A DNA stretch of 64,000 nucleotides from Chitinophaga sp. Cy-1792 (GTDB lineage: Bacteria; Bacteroidota; Bacteroidia; Chitinophagales; Chitinophagaceae), in assembly GCF_011752935.1 (NCBI RefSeq), contig NZ_VWWO01000003.1, forward strand, positions 868,001-932,000, written 5' to 3'. Shown here piece by piece: positions 28,246-37,478 of the stretch. The notes below the pieces were generated by a model. That model ran no database searches. It worked only from the letters and a program-made list of their open reading frames with translations, and was not told where the DNA came from. Each line of letters starts with the position of its first letter. Position 1 is the stretch's first letter. The position numbers and the translations under genes are program-made.

Positions 28246-29406
28246 ATGAAAAAAACCATCCTTCTTTCCACCGCACTCTGTGCGGGTGTATCCCTGTTCG
28301 CACAGGAAAAACCTTACACCGTAAATGGTAAAATGCCTGCTGCCTATAATGGTGGTATCGTTTACATATTCTCCGGTGAAGGGGAGAATACTTCCAGGAA
28401 GTACATCGACTCCGCTGTCATTACCAATGGCGCATTTACTTATACCAATACAGCAGAAGAGTCTAAGGCGCTGACTTTCAGCTTTAACAACCACGACAAA
28501 GATCATCCGGTGTACGGCCGTCAGTCATTGTTCCTGAGTCCGGGTGATAAAGTATCGATCACACCTGCTGCAAAGCCCGCGGATACTGATTTCTTTGCTG
28601 GAAGTAAAGTGACTGGTTCCAAACTGAACAATGACTACGTTGGCTATAAAGCTGCGCTGACACCGGCAACCAAAGTAATCGACTCTTTACGCAAAGTAGG
28701 CATGGAGCGCATGAAAATCAATCCGAACGATACTACCGGGCTGCATGCTTTCAGTGATAAGTTTAACCAGGTATGGGAGCAGCAGTCTGACCTGCGCGAC
28801 AAGTGGATCAAAAGCCATAAAGGCAGTTATGTAGCATTATACATGCTGGGTACACAAACCTCCAGGCGTATTGAAGATGTGAAACCAATTCAGGAAACCT
28901 TTGCTGCATTTACGCCTGCCCTGAAAGCTACGGAGCTGGGTAAACGTATCAACGGTGAAATTGAAAAGTCTGCTAAGTTTGCGCCAGGACAGCCAGCACC
29001 AGATTTTGCTGCTGAAACACCTGATGGTAAAACGCTGAAATTATCTGACCTGAAAGGTAAATATGTGCTGCTCGATTTCTGGGCCAGCTGGTGTGGTCCT
29101 TGCCGTGCAGAAAATCCTAACGTAGTAGCGGCTTATAACAAATTTAAAGATAAAGGCTTTGATGTATTGGGTGTATCACTCGACAGACCTGGTCAGAAAG
29201 CTGCATGGGAAGAGGCTATCGCGAAAGATGGCCTGGTATGGCACCATGTAAGTGAGCTGAAATGGTGGAATGGTGATATCTCTAAGATGTATATGGTTTC
29301 CGGTATCCCTACCAACTTCCTGTTAGATCCGCAGGGTAATATTGTGGCATCTAACCTGCGTGGGGAGAAGCTTGAGAAAACACTCGAGAAAATTCTGAAT
29401 AAATAA
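28246..29406 (+). CDS. TlpA-family thiol:disulfide oxidoreductase with N-terminal DUF4369 domain
   Basis: 386 residues from the ATG at 28246, which starts the signal peptide M-K-K-T-I-L-L-S-T-A-L-C-A-G ending F-A-Q. A DUF4369-type beta domain occupies about 20-120, a helical linker about 130-240, and an AhpC/TSA-thioredoxin domain the last ~140 residues with the active site W-C-G-P-C. Proteins of this architecture are periplasmic or outer-membrane-facing disulfide reductases, common in Bacteroidota; the specific client is unknown. It is monocistronic, with its own promoter candidate and a repeat-rich region after the stop. Confidence 0.9.
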   Translation: MKKTILLSTALCAGVSLFAQEKPYTVNGKMPAAYNGGIVYIFSGEGENTSRKYIDSAVITNGAFTYTNTAEESKALTFSFNNHDKDHPVYGRQSLFLSPGDKVSITPAAKPADTDFFAGSKVTGSKLNNDYVGYKAALTPATKVIDSLRKVGMERMKINPNDTTGLHAFSDKFNQVWEQQSDLRDKWIKSHKGSYVALYMLGTQTSRRIEDVKPIQETFAAFTPALKATELGKRINGEIEKSAKFAPGQPAPDFAAETPDGKTLKLSDLKGKYVLLDFWASWCGPCRAENPNVVAAYNKFKDKGFDVLGVSLDRPGQKAAWEEAIAKDGLVWHHVSELKWWNGDISKMYMVSGIPTNFLLDPQGNIVASNLRGEKLEKTLEKILNK

Positions 29407-29463
29407 TACTGAATAATAATGCCAGGGCGTGTTGACCGTCCGCCTGCGGCGCTTTTTTTTTCT

Positions 29464-29658
29464 CGCAAAGCAGCATAAGCAGCAGAGCAGCCAAGGATTG
29501 TGTTTTATTGTTTAAGATCATAACTTGATAAAACAACAAAATGTTGGTCTTTGCTGCTCTGCTGCTTATGCTGTTATTAGGTTTGTAAAAAACAAACCTA
29601 AGCCTTACAAACAATAAAATGTAGGTCTTTGCTGCTCTGCTGCTTATGCTGCTTTGCG
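29464..29658. repeat. REP-like repeat cluster with a perfect 28-bp inverted repeat
   Basis: 29464-29491 is the exact reverse complement of 29631-29658 (core GCTGCTCTGCTGCTTATGCT). A third, direct copy of the core occurs at 29551-29573, about 78 bp before the matching copy, each preceded by an A-rich stretch and GTnGGTCTTT. Short GC-rich hairpins flank the cluster (29441-29451, CGCCTGCGGCG; 29680-29692, GCGCCGAAGGCGC). This fills most of the 309 bases between the TlpA gene and the convergent oxygenase gene. It looks like a chromosomal REP-type element with no coding content. Confidence 0.8.
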
Positions 29659-29715
29659 ACCCCGCGAAGCGGAACATCAGCGCCGAAGGCGCACCTTTGC
29701 GTACTTTGCGAGCAA

Positions 29716-30420
29716 CTACGTCAAAGCATCATGAAAAATAACCCCCAACGAATACCGTTGCCCACTATGCAACGGACTTACCCCATGTTTCATATTCACC
29801 CTGTAAAAACCATGGGTACCTTTTACCGGCCGGTAGTTGGTCGCGAAAAGCAGCATAGCGCCTTTGCCGGGCTTTAATACATTGGCTTTGGATTGTGCCC
29901 TTGGAATCTGTTCTGTGATAACGAATTCACCCCCTTCATAATCTTCACCGATCTGATCGAGCATAAAAACCATCTGTATCGGAAAAAATATCTCGCCATA
30001 TAAATCCTGGTGAAGGGTATTAAAACCGCCGGCTTCATATTTTAATATCAGCACGGTGGGCAGCTGTTGTTGTTGCTGGTGGCATATTTCCTTCATTTCC
30101 GCATGTGTTTCCGGGTAGTGTACGGATAATTGCAGTTGCTGCATCCAGGTGTTGGCTACAGGGGCAATTTTTTCGTATATACTTTCCCGTAACTGCTGAA
30201 TGATGGGAGGGAGTGGATAGCTGAAATATTTATATTCTCCTTTACCGAAACGGTAGCGTTCCATATGAATGACTTTCCGGTAATGGGAAGTGATGGTATA
30301 GTCGTTTTTCAGCTGCTCACATTCGGCATCGCTTAGCACATCGGGTACGATGACAAAGCCTTGTTGTTGCAGTGTGCGGGTGATTTCCGGCCAGTTGTGT
30401 TTGTCAGGATGCAATTGCAT
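29716..30420 (-). CDS. 2OG-Fe(II) oxygenase (prolyl 4-hydroxylase-like)
   Basis: 234 residues, no signal peptide, so cytosolic. The iron-binding triad is visible as His137 and Asp139 in L-H-Q-D-L and His212 in K-H-G-V; Arg222 in Q-R-Y-S-L-G would bind the 2-oxoglutarate carboxylate. The fold region G-G-E-F-V-I-T-E and the K-P-G-K-G-A-M-L-L-F-A-T segment fit this family. The substrate is unknown; relatives hydroxylate proteins or small molecules. A TACCTTTG promoter box lies 20 bp upstream of the ATG, so it is probably expressed alone. It faces the repeat cluster at its 3' end. Confidence 0.87.
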   Translation of the reverse strand: MQLHPDKHNWPEITRTLQQQGFVIVPDVLSDAECEQLKNDYTITSHYRKVIHMERYRFGKGEYKYFSYPLPPIIQQLRESIYEKIAPVANTWMQQLQLSVHYPETHAEMKEICHQQQQQLPTVLILKYEAGGFNTLHQDLYGEIFFPIQMVFMLDQIGEDYEGGEFVITEQIPRAQSKANVLKPGKGAMLLFATNYRPVKGTHGFYRVNMKHGVSPLHSGQRYSLGVIFHDALT

Positions 30421-30439
30421 AATATATTGAATTGTCCTG

Positions 30440-30447
30440 CAAAGGTA
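30440..30447 (-). promoter_or_regulatory. Candidate -7 box (TACCTTTG) for the oxygenase gene
   Basis: An exact TAnnTTTG match on the minus strand, 19 bp from the start codon. Confidence 0.55.
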
Positions 30448-30495
30448 GATGGGCGGCTATCGGTGGAAAACCCGAATCTTGCGATAGTATTTGAT

Positions 30496-31107
30496 TTATA
30501 TGATTTGTTTCATCTTAAATTTTTCTTTGGCTAATTTCTCCAGGCCGGTTTTTGTTTCGGGCCATTCTTCTTCGGTGATGCTATAGATGGCGCAGTTGCG
30601 GCGGCCGTCGTGGCGTATAACGATATTGCGTAATATACCTTCGAATTTTGCACCGATGTTTTCTATGGCGGTTCTTGACCAGGTATTTTTTTCAGCGGCG
30701 GTGAAGCCTACGCGGATGGTTTTTAATTCATCGAAGCAGTAGTTGAGCAGCAACAGTTTGCATTCCTCATTGTAGCCTTTGCCCCAGTAGGGCGGGATGA
30801 ACCATGTCCAGCCGATTTCCACGGTATGGTGTTCGGAATGGGCGTTGAGGAAGCGGGTGCTGCCGATGACCCTGTTGGTGAGTTTGTCGATGATGATGAA
30901 AGGGTAGGCGACTTTCTTTTCCCTGTCTGACAGCGATTGCTGCAGCGATGAGCGAATCTCGCTTTCTGTTCCGCTGATGGGCATAAAGGTCCATATACGT
31001 GGGTCCAGGCTGACCTGTACAATGTCTTCAACGTCTTCTTCAGTAACAGGCATTAAAAGCACACGTTGTCCTTCCAGCATGATGGACTCGAGCATCCAGT
31101 CGTTCAT
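30496..31107 (-). CDS. GNAT family N-acetyltransferase (RimJ/RimL type)
   Basis: About 203 residues from the ATG at 31107 (M-N-D-W-M-L-E-S), preferred over an in-frame start 24 bp upstream. The acetyltransferase fold is visible: L-L-M-P-V-T-E-E-D at the N-terminus, I-G-S-T-R-F-L-N in beta4, and the acetyl-CoA-binding segment P-P-Y-W-G-K-G-Y-N-E-E near residue 115. I-E-N-I-G-A-K-F-E-G follows, as in RimJ/RimL-like enzymes. The substrate is not predictable. It is divergent from the small His/Asp-rich gene. Confidence 0.88.
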   Translation of the reverse strand: MNDWMLESIMLEGQRVLLMPVTEEDVEDIVQVSLDPRIWTFMPISGTESEIRSSLQQSLSDREKKVAYPFIIIDKLTNRVIGSTRFLNAHSEHHTVEIGWTWFIPPYWGKGYNEECKLLLLNYCFDELKTIRVGFTAAEKNTWSRTAIENIGAKFEGILRNIVIRHDGRRNCAIYSITEEEWPETKTGLEKLAKEKFKMKQII

Positions 31108-31170
31108 AAGATGAGGTTTACAATGCAACAAGATATCAAAAATTTTAAAAAAGTGATGGCCTTATTTTTA

Positions 31171-31178
31171 TATCTTTG
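31171..31178 (+). promoter_or_regulatory. Promoter -7 box (TATCTTTG) for the metal-efflux locus
   Basis: An exact TAnnTTTG match. It lies inside the longest open frame that could be drawn for the small protein, which argues that translation starts downstream, at the GTG at 31186 or later. Transcription would start about 5-8 nt after the box, implying an extremely short or absent leader. Confidence 0.55.
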
Positions 31179-31185
31179 CGGCCTT

Positions 31186-31575
31186 GTGAAAAGAGTATTT
31201 GCATACATATTATTTTTCATATTTATTCTGCATAATACCACAGTTGATCAATTGTTAAAGCTGCCTTTACTGGTGATTCATTACGAAGAGCACCACCGCT
31301 TAAACAACGACCTGACTGTGGGCGACTTCCTGTCTATGCACTATTGCGGCCAGGATGACCATGACGATGATGAAGACAGGGATATGCAATTACCTTTTAA
31401 GCGTGTCAATATCCAGGTATTGCAGCAGACCTATATACCACAGGAACGTGTAACCACGCTCCGGCAGCAGCAGGAATCAAATATTGCAGAAAAAACCTAT
31501 CCGATCCTGAAGGATCATTATCTCCCCGAACCTGCTGTATCTTCTTTATTCCGCCCTCCCAAAGTGACTGCATAG
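31186..31575 (+). CDS. Small His/Asp-rich protein preceding the metal-efflux pump
   Basis: 129 residues from the GTG at 31186 (V-K-R-V-F-A-Y-I-L-F-F-I-F-I-L), which gives a plausible signal or membrane anchor. A longer in-frame start at 31066 would place a promoter box inside the gene. The mature part contains H-Y-E-E-H-H and C-G-Q-D-D-H-D-D-D-E-D-R-D, a potential metal-binding stretch. It lies just upstream of, and in line with, the RND pump gene, so a periplasmic metal-binding or sensing role is a reasonable inference. I do not recognise the family, and it has no other identifiable domain. Confidence 0.65.
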   Translation: MKRVFAYILFFIFILHNTTVDQLLKLPLLVIHYEEHHRLNNDLTVGDFLSMHYCGQDDHDDDEDRDMQLPFKRVNIQVLQQTYIPQERVTTLRQQQESNIAEKTYPILKDHYLPEPAVSSLFRPPKVTA

Positions 31576-31664
31576 TCATAAACTTTTTAAATAATCATGT
31601 AGTTATTCACTTGAGAAACAAGTGAAAGCATGTAATTGTACCATATTGATCTAAGATTTAGGAT

Positions 31665-34600
31665 ATGCTAAACAGAATTATTAGCTTTTCTGTAAAGAAC
31701 AAGCTGATTATTGGCTTGTTTGTAATAGCATTGATAGGTTGGGGAGGGTATGAAGTTACCCGTCTGCCTATTGATGCCGTACCGGATATTACGGATAACC
31801 AGGTACAGGTCATTACTGTATCACCTTCTTTGGGCGCCCCTGATGTGGAACGCCTGATTACTTTCCCTATAGAACAGTCTTGCAGTAATATACCCGGACT
31901 AAAACAGATCCGGAGCTTTTCGAGATTCGGGTTGTCGCTCGTAACCATTGTATTTAATGATGATGTAGATGTATACTGGGCCAGGGTGCAGATAGGAGAG
32001 CGTTTGCAGCAGGTACAGCGCGACATTCCTGCCGGCGTTGGAGCGCCTGAAATGGCGCCGGTTACTACCGGGCTGGGAGAGATCTACCAGTATGTATTAC
32101 GTCCTAAGCCAGGCTATGAAAGCAAATATGGCCCTATGGAGCTGCGTACCCTGCAGGACTGGGTAGTGCGCCGCCAGCTGCTGGGAACGCCGGGTGTAGC
32201 CGATGTAAGCAGCTTCGGTGGCCGCCTGAAGCAATATGAAGTGGCCGTGAAGCCCGACCAGTTAAAGGCCGCCAATGTAACCATCGCCGATGTATTCGAC
32301 GCCCTGGCCAGGAACAATGAAAATACCGGTGGCGCCTATATTGAAAAGGGCCCTACGGTATTGTATATACGCAGTGAAGGCCTTACCCGCAGCATCGAAG
32401 ATATCGGGAAAATAGTAGTGAAAACGCTGAATAACGGCATCCCCGTACTCATCAGGGACGTGGCCGACGTGCGCTTCGGCTCCGCTATCCGCTATGGCGC
32501 CATGTGTTATAACGACAAAGGAGAAGTAGCCGGCGCCGTGGTCATGATGCTGAAAGGAGATAACTCTTCTGCCGTTATCAAACGCGTAAAAGAAAAAGTC
32601 GCGGAAATACAGAAGTCATTACCCGAAGGGGTGGTCATAGAGCCCTTCCTCGACAGGACCAAAATGGTGAATAATGCCATCAGCACCGTAGAAACCAACC
32701 TGGTAGAAGGGGCGTTGATCGTGGTGTTTGTACTGGTATTCTTCCTGGGCAACCTACGGGCCGGACTGATCGTATCGAGTGTGATACCGCTGTCGATGCT
32801 GTTTGCCATCATATTGATGAACAAATTCGGCGTAGGTGGTAACCTGATGTCGCTGGGCGCCATCGACTTCGGACTGATCGTGGATGGTACGGTGATTATC
32901 GTGGAAGCGATCCTGCACCGGTTTACACATTCCAAAATATTCAGTAAGGTGACACAGATAGACCAGGCCACCATGGATAGCGAAGTAAACGCCAGCGCCG
33001 GCTCCATGATTAAATCTGCTGTTTTCAGCCAGATCATTATCCTGATCGTATACATCCCGATTTTATCCCTACAGGGCATTGAAGGGAAGATGTTTAAGCC
33101 AATGGCCTTAACCGTGGCTTTCGCCATTCTGGGGGCCTTTATACTATCGGTTACCTATGTACCGATGATGAGCGCTTTGTTCCTCAGCAAAAAAATAAGT
33201 CATAAGCCTTCCCTGGCAGACAGGATGATGGCATGGCTGGAGCGGAAATACCAGCCATTGCTGGGAAAAGTGATGTATTACCCTAAAACCATTATTGCTA
33301 CCACATTGGTACTGTTTGGTATCGCTGTAATCATCCTGGGAAGAATGGGGGGAGAATTTATCCCGCAGCTGGAAGAAGGAGATTTTGCTGCAGATACCCG
33401 CCTGTTGACAGGTAGTAATCTGAATACCACCATAGAAGCCACACAACAGTGTTCTAAAATCCTGTTGAAGCAGTTTCCGGAAGTGGAAAAAGTAGTGACC
33501 AAAATAGGCAGTGCGGAAATTCCTACAGACCCAATGCCGCTGGAAGCCAGTGATATGATGGTCATCCTGAAACCTAAGAAACAATGGACTTCCGCCCATT
33601 CCTTCGATGAATTATCGGAGAAGATGACCAAAGCATTATCTGTAGTACCGGGCGTGAGCGTAGGTTTTCAATTTCCGGTGCAGATGCGTTTCAATGAGCT
33701 GATGACCGGCGCGAGACAGGATGTTGTTTGTAAGATTTTTGGAGAAGATTTAGATACGCTGGCCCATTATGCAAACAGATTGGGAGAGATTATAAAAACT
33801 GTAAATGGCGCCACTAACCTGTACGTAGAAACGGTGACAGGTATGCCGCAGCTGGTCATCACCTATAACCGTGATGCCATGGCCCAATACGGCCTCAATG
33901 TGAGCGATATCAACCGCGTGGTAAATACGGCCTTCGCCGGACAAGCGACCGGTCTCGTATACGAAGGGGAAAAACGCTTCGACATGGTCGTTAGGCTGGC
34001 AGATGATGTGCGTAAGAACACCAACGATGTACGTAACCTGCTCATTCCCACCAGGCAGGGAACGCAGATACCTTTATCACAGGTAGCCGCGATAGAGGAA
34101 ACCGAAGGTCCCAACCAGATACAGCGTGAAAACACACACCGCAGGATTATTGTAGGCTTCAACGTGGCCGGCAGGGATGTACAGACCATCGTGAAAGAAC
34201 TACAGGGAAAAGTAGCTGCAAAGCTGAAACTCCCTAAAGAATATAACATCGTATACGGTGGCTCTTTCGATAACCTGACCGCAGCCAAACAGCGTTTATC
34301 CGTGGTAGTGCCGGTGGCACTGCTGCTGATCTTCCTGCTGCTGTATTTCGCTTTTAACTCTGTGAAGCAGGGACTGCTGATTTATACCGCCATTCCGTTG
34401 TCGGCCATTGGTGGCATCCTTGCATTGTGGATGCGCGATATGCCTTTTAGTATATCCGCCGGCGTTGGATTTATCGCATTGTTTGGTGTAGCGGTACTGA
34501 ATGGTATTTTGCTCGTCACGGAGTTTAATCACCTGCGAAAAGAAGGTTGGGATGATCCGCGAAAGATTATTATTCATGGCACTAAAGTCAAGCTGCGTGC

Positions 34601-36026
34601 AGTGTTGATGACTGCCCTGGTGCCGTCCCTGGGCTTTATCCCGATGGCCATCAGCAAGGGCGCCGGCGCGGAAGTACAGAAGCCGCTGGCAACAGTTGTA
34701 ATCGGAGGTTTAATTATATCTACCATGCTATCTTTATTTGTATTACCGGTATTCTATATCCTTTTCGATAAAGGGTTCGGATATTTTAAAGGTAAACGTG
34801 TAATAACGGTGGTGGCTATACTTATTTTAAGTATACCAGCTACTTTGCACGCGCAGCAAAAGATCGGACTCGATGAGTCGTTGCAGCGTGCCCTGAAAAA
34901 CAACCTGAATATCCAGGCGTCCAGGCTGGGAGAACAATACTATCAGTCGCTGAAGAAAAGCAGCCTGGATATAGATAAAACCAACGTCGCATTTGAGTAC
35001 GGCAAGATCAACAGCGCTGCCAACGACAACCGCTTCAGTGTTTCCCAGGGCGTACAGTTTCCGACGGTATATAAACGTCAGCGTTCCCTGAACATGACCA
35101 ATATTGAACTGAGCAAAACCAATACGCTGCAACGCGAACAGGACGTGAAGGCCATGGTGAAGCAGCTGTATTATGCCATACTGGTGATGCAGCACAGGGA
35201 GCAGTTGTTATTGCAGGCAGATAGTATGTATGCTGTTTTTTTACAGAAGGCTTCGCTTCGTTTTAAAGTAGGAGATACGGATATCCTGGAGAAATCCACT
35301 GCCGAAAACCAGCGCCAGCAGATCGCCAATCAGCTGACCGCATTACGTACCGATTATGCCGTGGCATTGAACCAGTTCCGTATGCTGTTGAATGAACCGG
35401 TGGTGGTAGTACCTGAACAGGACACCATCATCTATCATTTACCACAGCTGCCTGATTCCAGCGCCGTCGCCCATACGCCGCAGATGCAGCTACAGGAGAA
35501 ACTGGTAACGCGCAGTGAGCAGGAATATAAGCTGGAGAAAAGTAAAATGCTGCCTAACCTGAACCTGGGATATAATAACATGTCTATCATCGGTTACCAG
35601 GATGTCAGCGGCCAGAACAAATATTTCGGTAGTGGCGACCGCTTTTCTTCTTTCAGTGTAGGCGTTGGCGTGCCGTTGCTTACCATTGGTCAGCGTAGCC
35701 GTATCAAGGCTTCCAACATCATGATGCAGCAGCAGCAACGGGAAATGGATGCCACCCGTATGTTGCTCAGTACCGAATTGCAGAATGCGTTGGAACAATA
35801 CAACCGCAATACGGAGCTGCTGAAAAGCTATGAACAGGTGACCCTTAAAAATGCAGAACAGATCATCGCAGCGGCCTATAAAAGAATGCTGACAGGTGAA
35901 ATCGGTTACCTGGACTGGGTGATCCTGATCAACCAGGCACTGGATATGAAAGGAAATTACTTCAATACAATCGAACAGCTGAATAATGCAGCATTTACTG
36001 TGGAAAGGCTGAGTGGAACCATTTAA
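31665..36026 (+). CDS. CzcA/CusA-type heavy-metal RND pump fused to a TolC-like outer-membrane factor
   Basis: 1453 residues. Residues 1 to about 1040 are a complete HME-family RND transporter starting M-L-N-R-I-I-S-F-S-V-K-N, with 12 predicted membrane segments. The TM4 signature D-F-G-L-I-V-D-G-T-V-I-I-V-E matches the divalent-cation (Zn/Co/Cd/Ni) subgroup rather than Cu/Ag CusA. After the last pump helix, about 1045-1065 form a signal-peptide-like segment ending A-T-L-H-A-Q-Q. About 1066-1453 are a TolC/CusC-type outer-membrane efflux protein (L-D-E-S-L-Q-R-A-L-K-N-N-L-N-I start, coiled-coil repeats). Pump and outer-membrane channel are therefore one polypeptide, possibly cleaved at the internal signal-like site. 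The frame is continuous with no sign of a sequencing fusion. The adaptor gene overlaps its end by frame and follows at once. Confidence 0.93.
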   Translation: MLNRIISFSVKNKLIIGLFVIALIGWGGYEVTRLPIDAVPDITDNQVQVITVSPSLGAPDVERLITFPIEQSCSNIPGLKQIRSFSRFGLSLVTIVFNDDVDVYWARVQIGERLQQVQRDIPAGVGAPEMAPVTTGLGEIYQYVLRPKPGYESKYGPMELRTLQDWVVRRQLLGTPGVADVSSFGGRLKQYEVAVKPDQLKAANVTIADVFDALARNNENTGGAYIEKGPTVLYIRSEGLTRSIEDIGKIVVKTLNNGIPVLIRDVADVRFGSAIRYGAMCYNDKGEVAGAVVMMLKGDNSSAVIKRVKEKVAEIQKSLPEGVVIEPFLDRTKMVNNAISTVETNLVEGALIVVFVLVFFLGNLRAGLIVSSVIPLSMLFAIILMNKFGVGGNLMSLGAIDFGLIVDGTVIIVEAILHRFTHSKIFSKVTQIDQATMDSEVNASAGSMIKSAVFSQIIILIVYIPILSLQGIEGKMFKPMALTVAFAILGAFILSVTYVPMMSALFLSKKISHKPSLADRMMAWLERKYQPLLGKVMYYPKTIIATTLVLFGIAVIILGRMGGEFIPQLEEGDFAADTRLLTGSNLNTTIEATQQCSKILLKQFPEVEKVVTKIGSAEIPTDPMPLEASDMMVILKPKKQWTSAHSFDELSEKMTKALSVVPGVSVGFQFPVQMRFNELMTGARQDVVCKIFGEDLDTLAHYANRLGEIIKTVNGATNLYVETVTGMPQLVITYNRDAMAQYGLNVSDINRVVNTAFAGQATGLVYEGEKRFDMVVRLADDVRKNTNDVRNLLIPTRQGTQIPLSQVAAIEETEGPNQIQRENTHRRIIVGFNVAGRDVQTIVKELQGKVAAKLKLPKEYNIVYGGSFDNLTAAKQRLSVVVPVALLLIFLLLYFAFNSVKQGLLIYTAIPLSAIGGILALWMRDMPFSISAGVGFIALFGVAVLNGILLVTEFNHLRKEGWDDPRKIIIHGTKVKLRAVLMTALVPSLGFIPMAISKGAGAEVQKPLATVVIGGLIISTMLSLFVLPVFYILFDKGFGYFKGKRVITVVAILILSIPATLHAQQKIGLDESLQRALKNNLNIQASRLGEQYYQSLKKSSLDIDKTNVAFEYGKINSAANDNRFSVSQGVQFPTVYKRQRSLNMTNIELSKTNTLQREQDVKAMVKQLYYAILVMQHREQLLLQADSMYAVFLQKASLRFKVGDTDILEKSTAENQRQQIANQLTALRTDYAVALNQFRMLLNEPVVVVPEQDTIIYHLPQLPDSSAVAHTPQMQLQEKLVTRSEQEYKLEKSKMLPNLNLGYNNMSIIGYQDVSGQNKYFGSGDRFSSFSVGVGVPLLTIGQRSRIKASNIMMQQQQREMDATRMLLSTELQNALEQYNRNTELLKSYEQVTLKNAEQIIAAAYKRMLTGEIGYLDWVILINQALDMKGNYFNTIEQLNNAAFTVERLSGTI

Positions 36027-36039
36027 TAAACTGATCCCG

Positions 36040-37185
36040 ATGAAAAATACATTGGTTGTAATATATAGTCTGAGTGTACTGTTGCTGGCCTGTAAAAATG
36101 GTAAGCAGGAAGCGGCTACACAGGAGAATAAGACTGTTGTGGCAGATACATTGACGAACGAAGTAGAGCTGACAGCAGCGCAAATCAAAAATGGCGGTAT
36201 CGAAGTAGGTGCTGCCACCATGCAAACGATGCATTCCCTGCTGCGTTTGAATGGTGTAATAGATGTACCACCGCAGAACGTGGTATCTGTTAGTATGCCA
36301 CTCGGCGGCTACCTGAAAACATTGCCATTGCTGCCGGGAATGCCGGTAAACAGGGGACAGGTGCTGGCCACGCTGGAAGATCCGCAGTACATACAGCTAC
36401 AGCAGGATTACCTCATGGCTAAAAGTAAACTCCATTACCTGGAGGCCGACTATCAGCGCCAGAAAGAGCTGAACGAGTCTAAAGCCAACAGCGATAAGGT
36501 TTTCCAGCAGGCGAAAGCAGAGTACGAAGGACAACGCGTTACTTTAAGCGCCTTGCGAGAAAAGCTGTTGCTGATCAATATCAACCCTGATAAACTGAGC
36601 GATGGCAACATCACCCGTACAGCGAATATCTATGCGCCTATCAGTGGTTTTGTTACAAAGGTGAACGGGAATGCCGGCAGGTATGTAAGCCCGACGGATG
36701 TACTGTTTGAACTCATCAATCCTGCGGACCTGCACCTGAGTCTGACCGTATTTGAAAAAGATATCGATCATATTGCAGATGGCCAGGCGATTGTATGTTA
36801 TACTACCAGCAATCCCGGGGAGAAATATACCGGTAAAGTACACCTGGTTACCCGTAATGTAGATGAGAACCGCGCCGGAGAAGTACATTGTCATTTTGAT
36901 AAGTACGATAAGCGACTGGTACCGGGCATGTTTATGACGGCGGAGATCGAACTGAATAACGTCAATGTACAGGCGGTTCCTGATGATGCCGTAGTAAGAT
37001 GGCAGAATAAGTACTATGTTTTTGTATCGGATGGTAAGGATAAATTTACTATGCTGCCGGTAGAAACGGGAACTAACTATAACGGTTATACGGAAATAAA
37101 AACAGATTTATCTAAGCAGCAACTGGTATTAAAAAATGCATATGCTTTGCTGATGAAGATGAAGAATTCCGGAGAAGAAGATTAA
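36040..37185 (+). CDS. RND efflux periplasmic adaptor subunit (CusB/CzcB type) lipoprotein
   Basis: About 381 residues from the ATG at 36040, 14 bp after the pump stop. The signal peptide ends in lipobox L-L-L-A-C, so it is membrane-anchored by lipid. Barrel-sandwich and alpha-hairpin regions follow: G-Y-L-K-T-L-P-L-L-P-G-M-P-V-N-R-G-Q-V-L, then the coiled-coil K-S-K-L-H-Y-L-E-A-D-Y-Q-R-Q-K-E-L. A beta-barrel with Y-A-P-I-S-G-F-V-T-K-V-N-G and the membrane-proximal part complete the adaptor fold. It connects the RND pump to the outer-membrane channel; with the fused pump-channel it completes a two-gene tripartite metal exporter. A paired-hairpin element follows the stop codon by 24 bp. Confidence 0.93.
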   Translation: MKNTLVVIYSLSVLLLACKNGKQEAATQENKTVVADTLTNEVELTAAQIKNGGIEVGAATMQTMHSLLRLNGVIDVPPQNVVSVSMPLGGYLKTLPLLPGMPVNRGQVLATLEDPQYIQLQQDYLMAKSKLHYLEADYQRQKELNESKANSDKVFQQAKAEYEGQRVTLSALREKLLLININPDKLSDGNITRTANIYAPISGFVTKVNGNAGRYVSPTDVLFELINPADLHLSLTVFEKDIDHIADGQAIVCYTTSNPGEKYTGKVHLVTRNVDENRAGEVHCHFDKYDKRLVPGMFMTAEIELNNVNVQAVPDDAVVRWQNKYYVFVSDGKDKFTMLPVETGTNYNGYTEIKTDLSKQQLVLKNAYALLMKMKNSGEED

Positions 37186-37209
37186 TAAAACAGCGCTGCT
37201 GTTTAAGAG

Positions 37210-37291
37210 GCGAAAGCTTCTCCCGCCGCAGGCGGGAGAAGCTTTCGCTTTTTTATAACGAAGCCTCCGGCTTCGTTATAAAAAAGCGAAA
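37210..37291. repeat. Overlapping paired-hairpin element B
   Basis: Hairpin 1 spans 37210-37248 (18-bp perfect stem, apex GCC-GCA-GGC). Hairpin 2 spans 37243-37291 (23-bp perfect stem, apex GCC-TCC-GGC). They share 37243-37248. Sequence is unrelated to element A but the geometry is the same. It lies 24 bp after the adaptor gene. The rest of the 293-bp gap to the GH30 gene holds no gene. Confidence 0.78.
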
Positions 37292-37478
37292 TAAAACATA
37301 TAATTAATGAAAGCATAATACTACCGATACTTTTTTATCCAATCTTTTTCACGACCAGGAAACTTCGTCAGACTTCGTTTTAATCATCGTTAATCCTTGG
37401 TAAATTCAGATTGCCTGTGATACTGGTCCGCGTTATTGGGGGGCATCGACTTTCGATCTCTAAACCCAAATTTGAATA

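Noticed and set aside
29464..29658. CRISPR-like array
   Set aside because: Only three copies of one repeat exist, one of them inverted, with irregular spacing and no cas genes nearby.
29351..29877. Short ORFs over the repeat cluster, rich in Leu-Leu-Cys-Ala-Ala
   Set aside because: They are translations of the CTGCTG-rich repeat itself.
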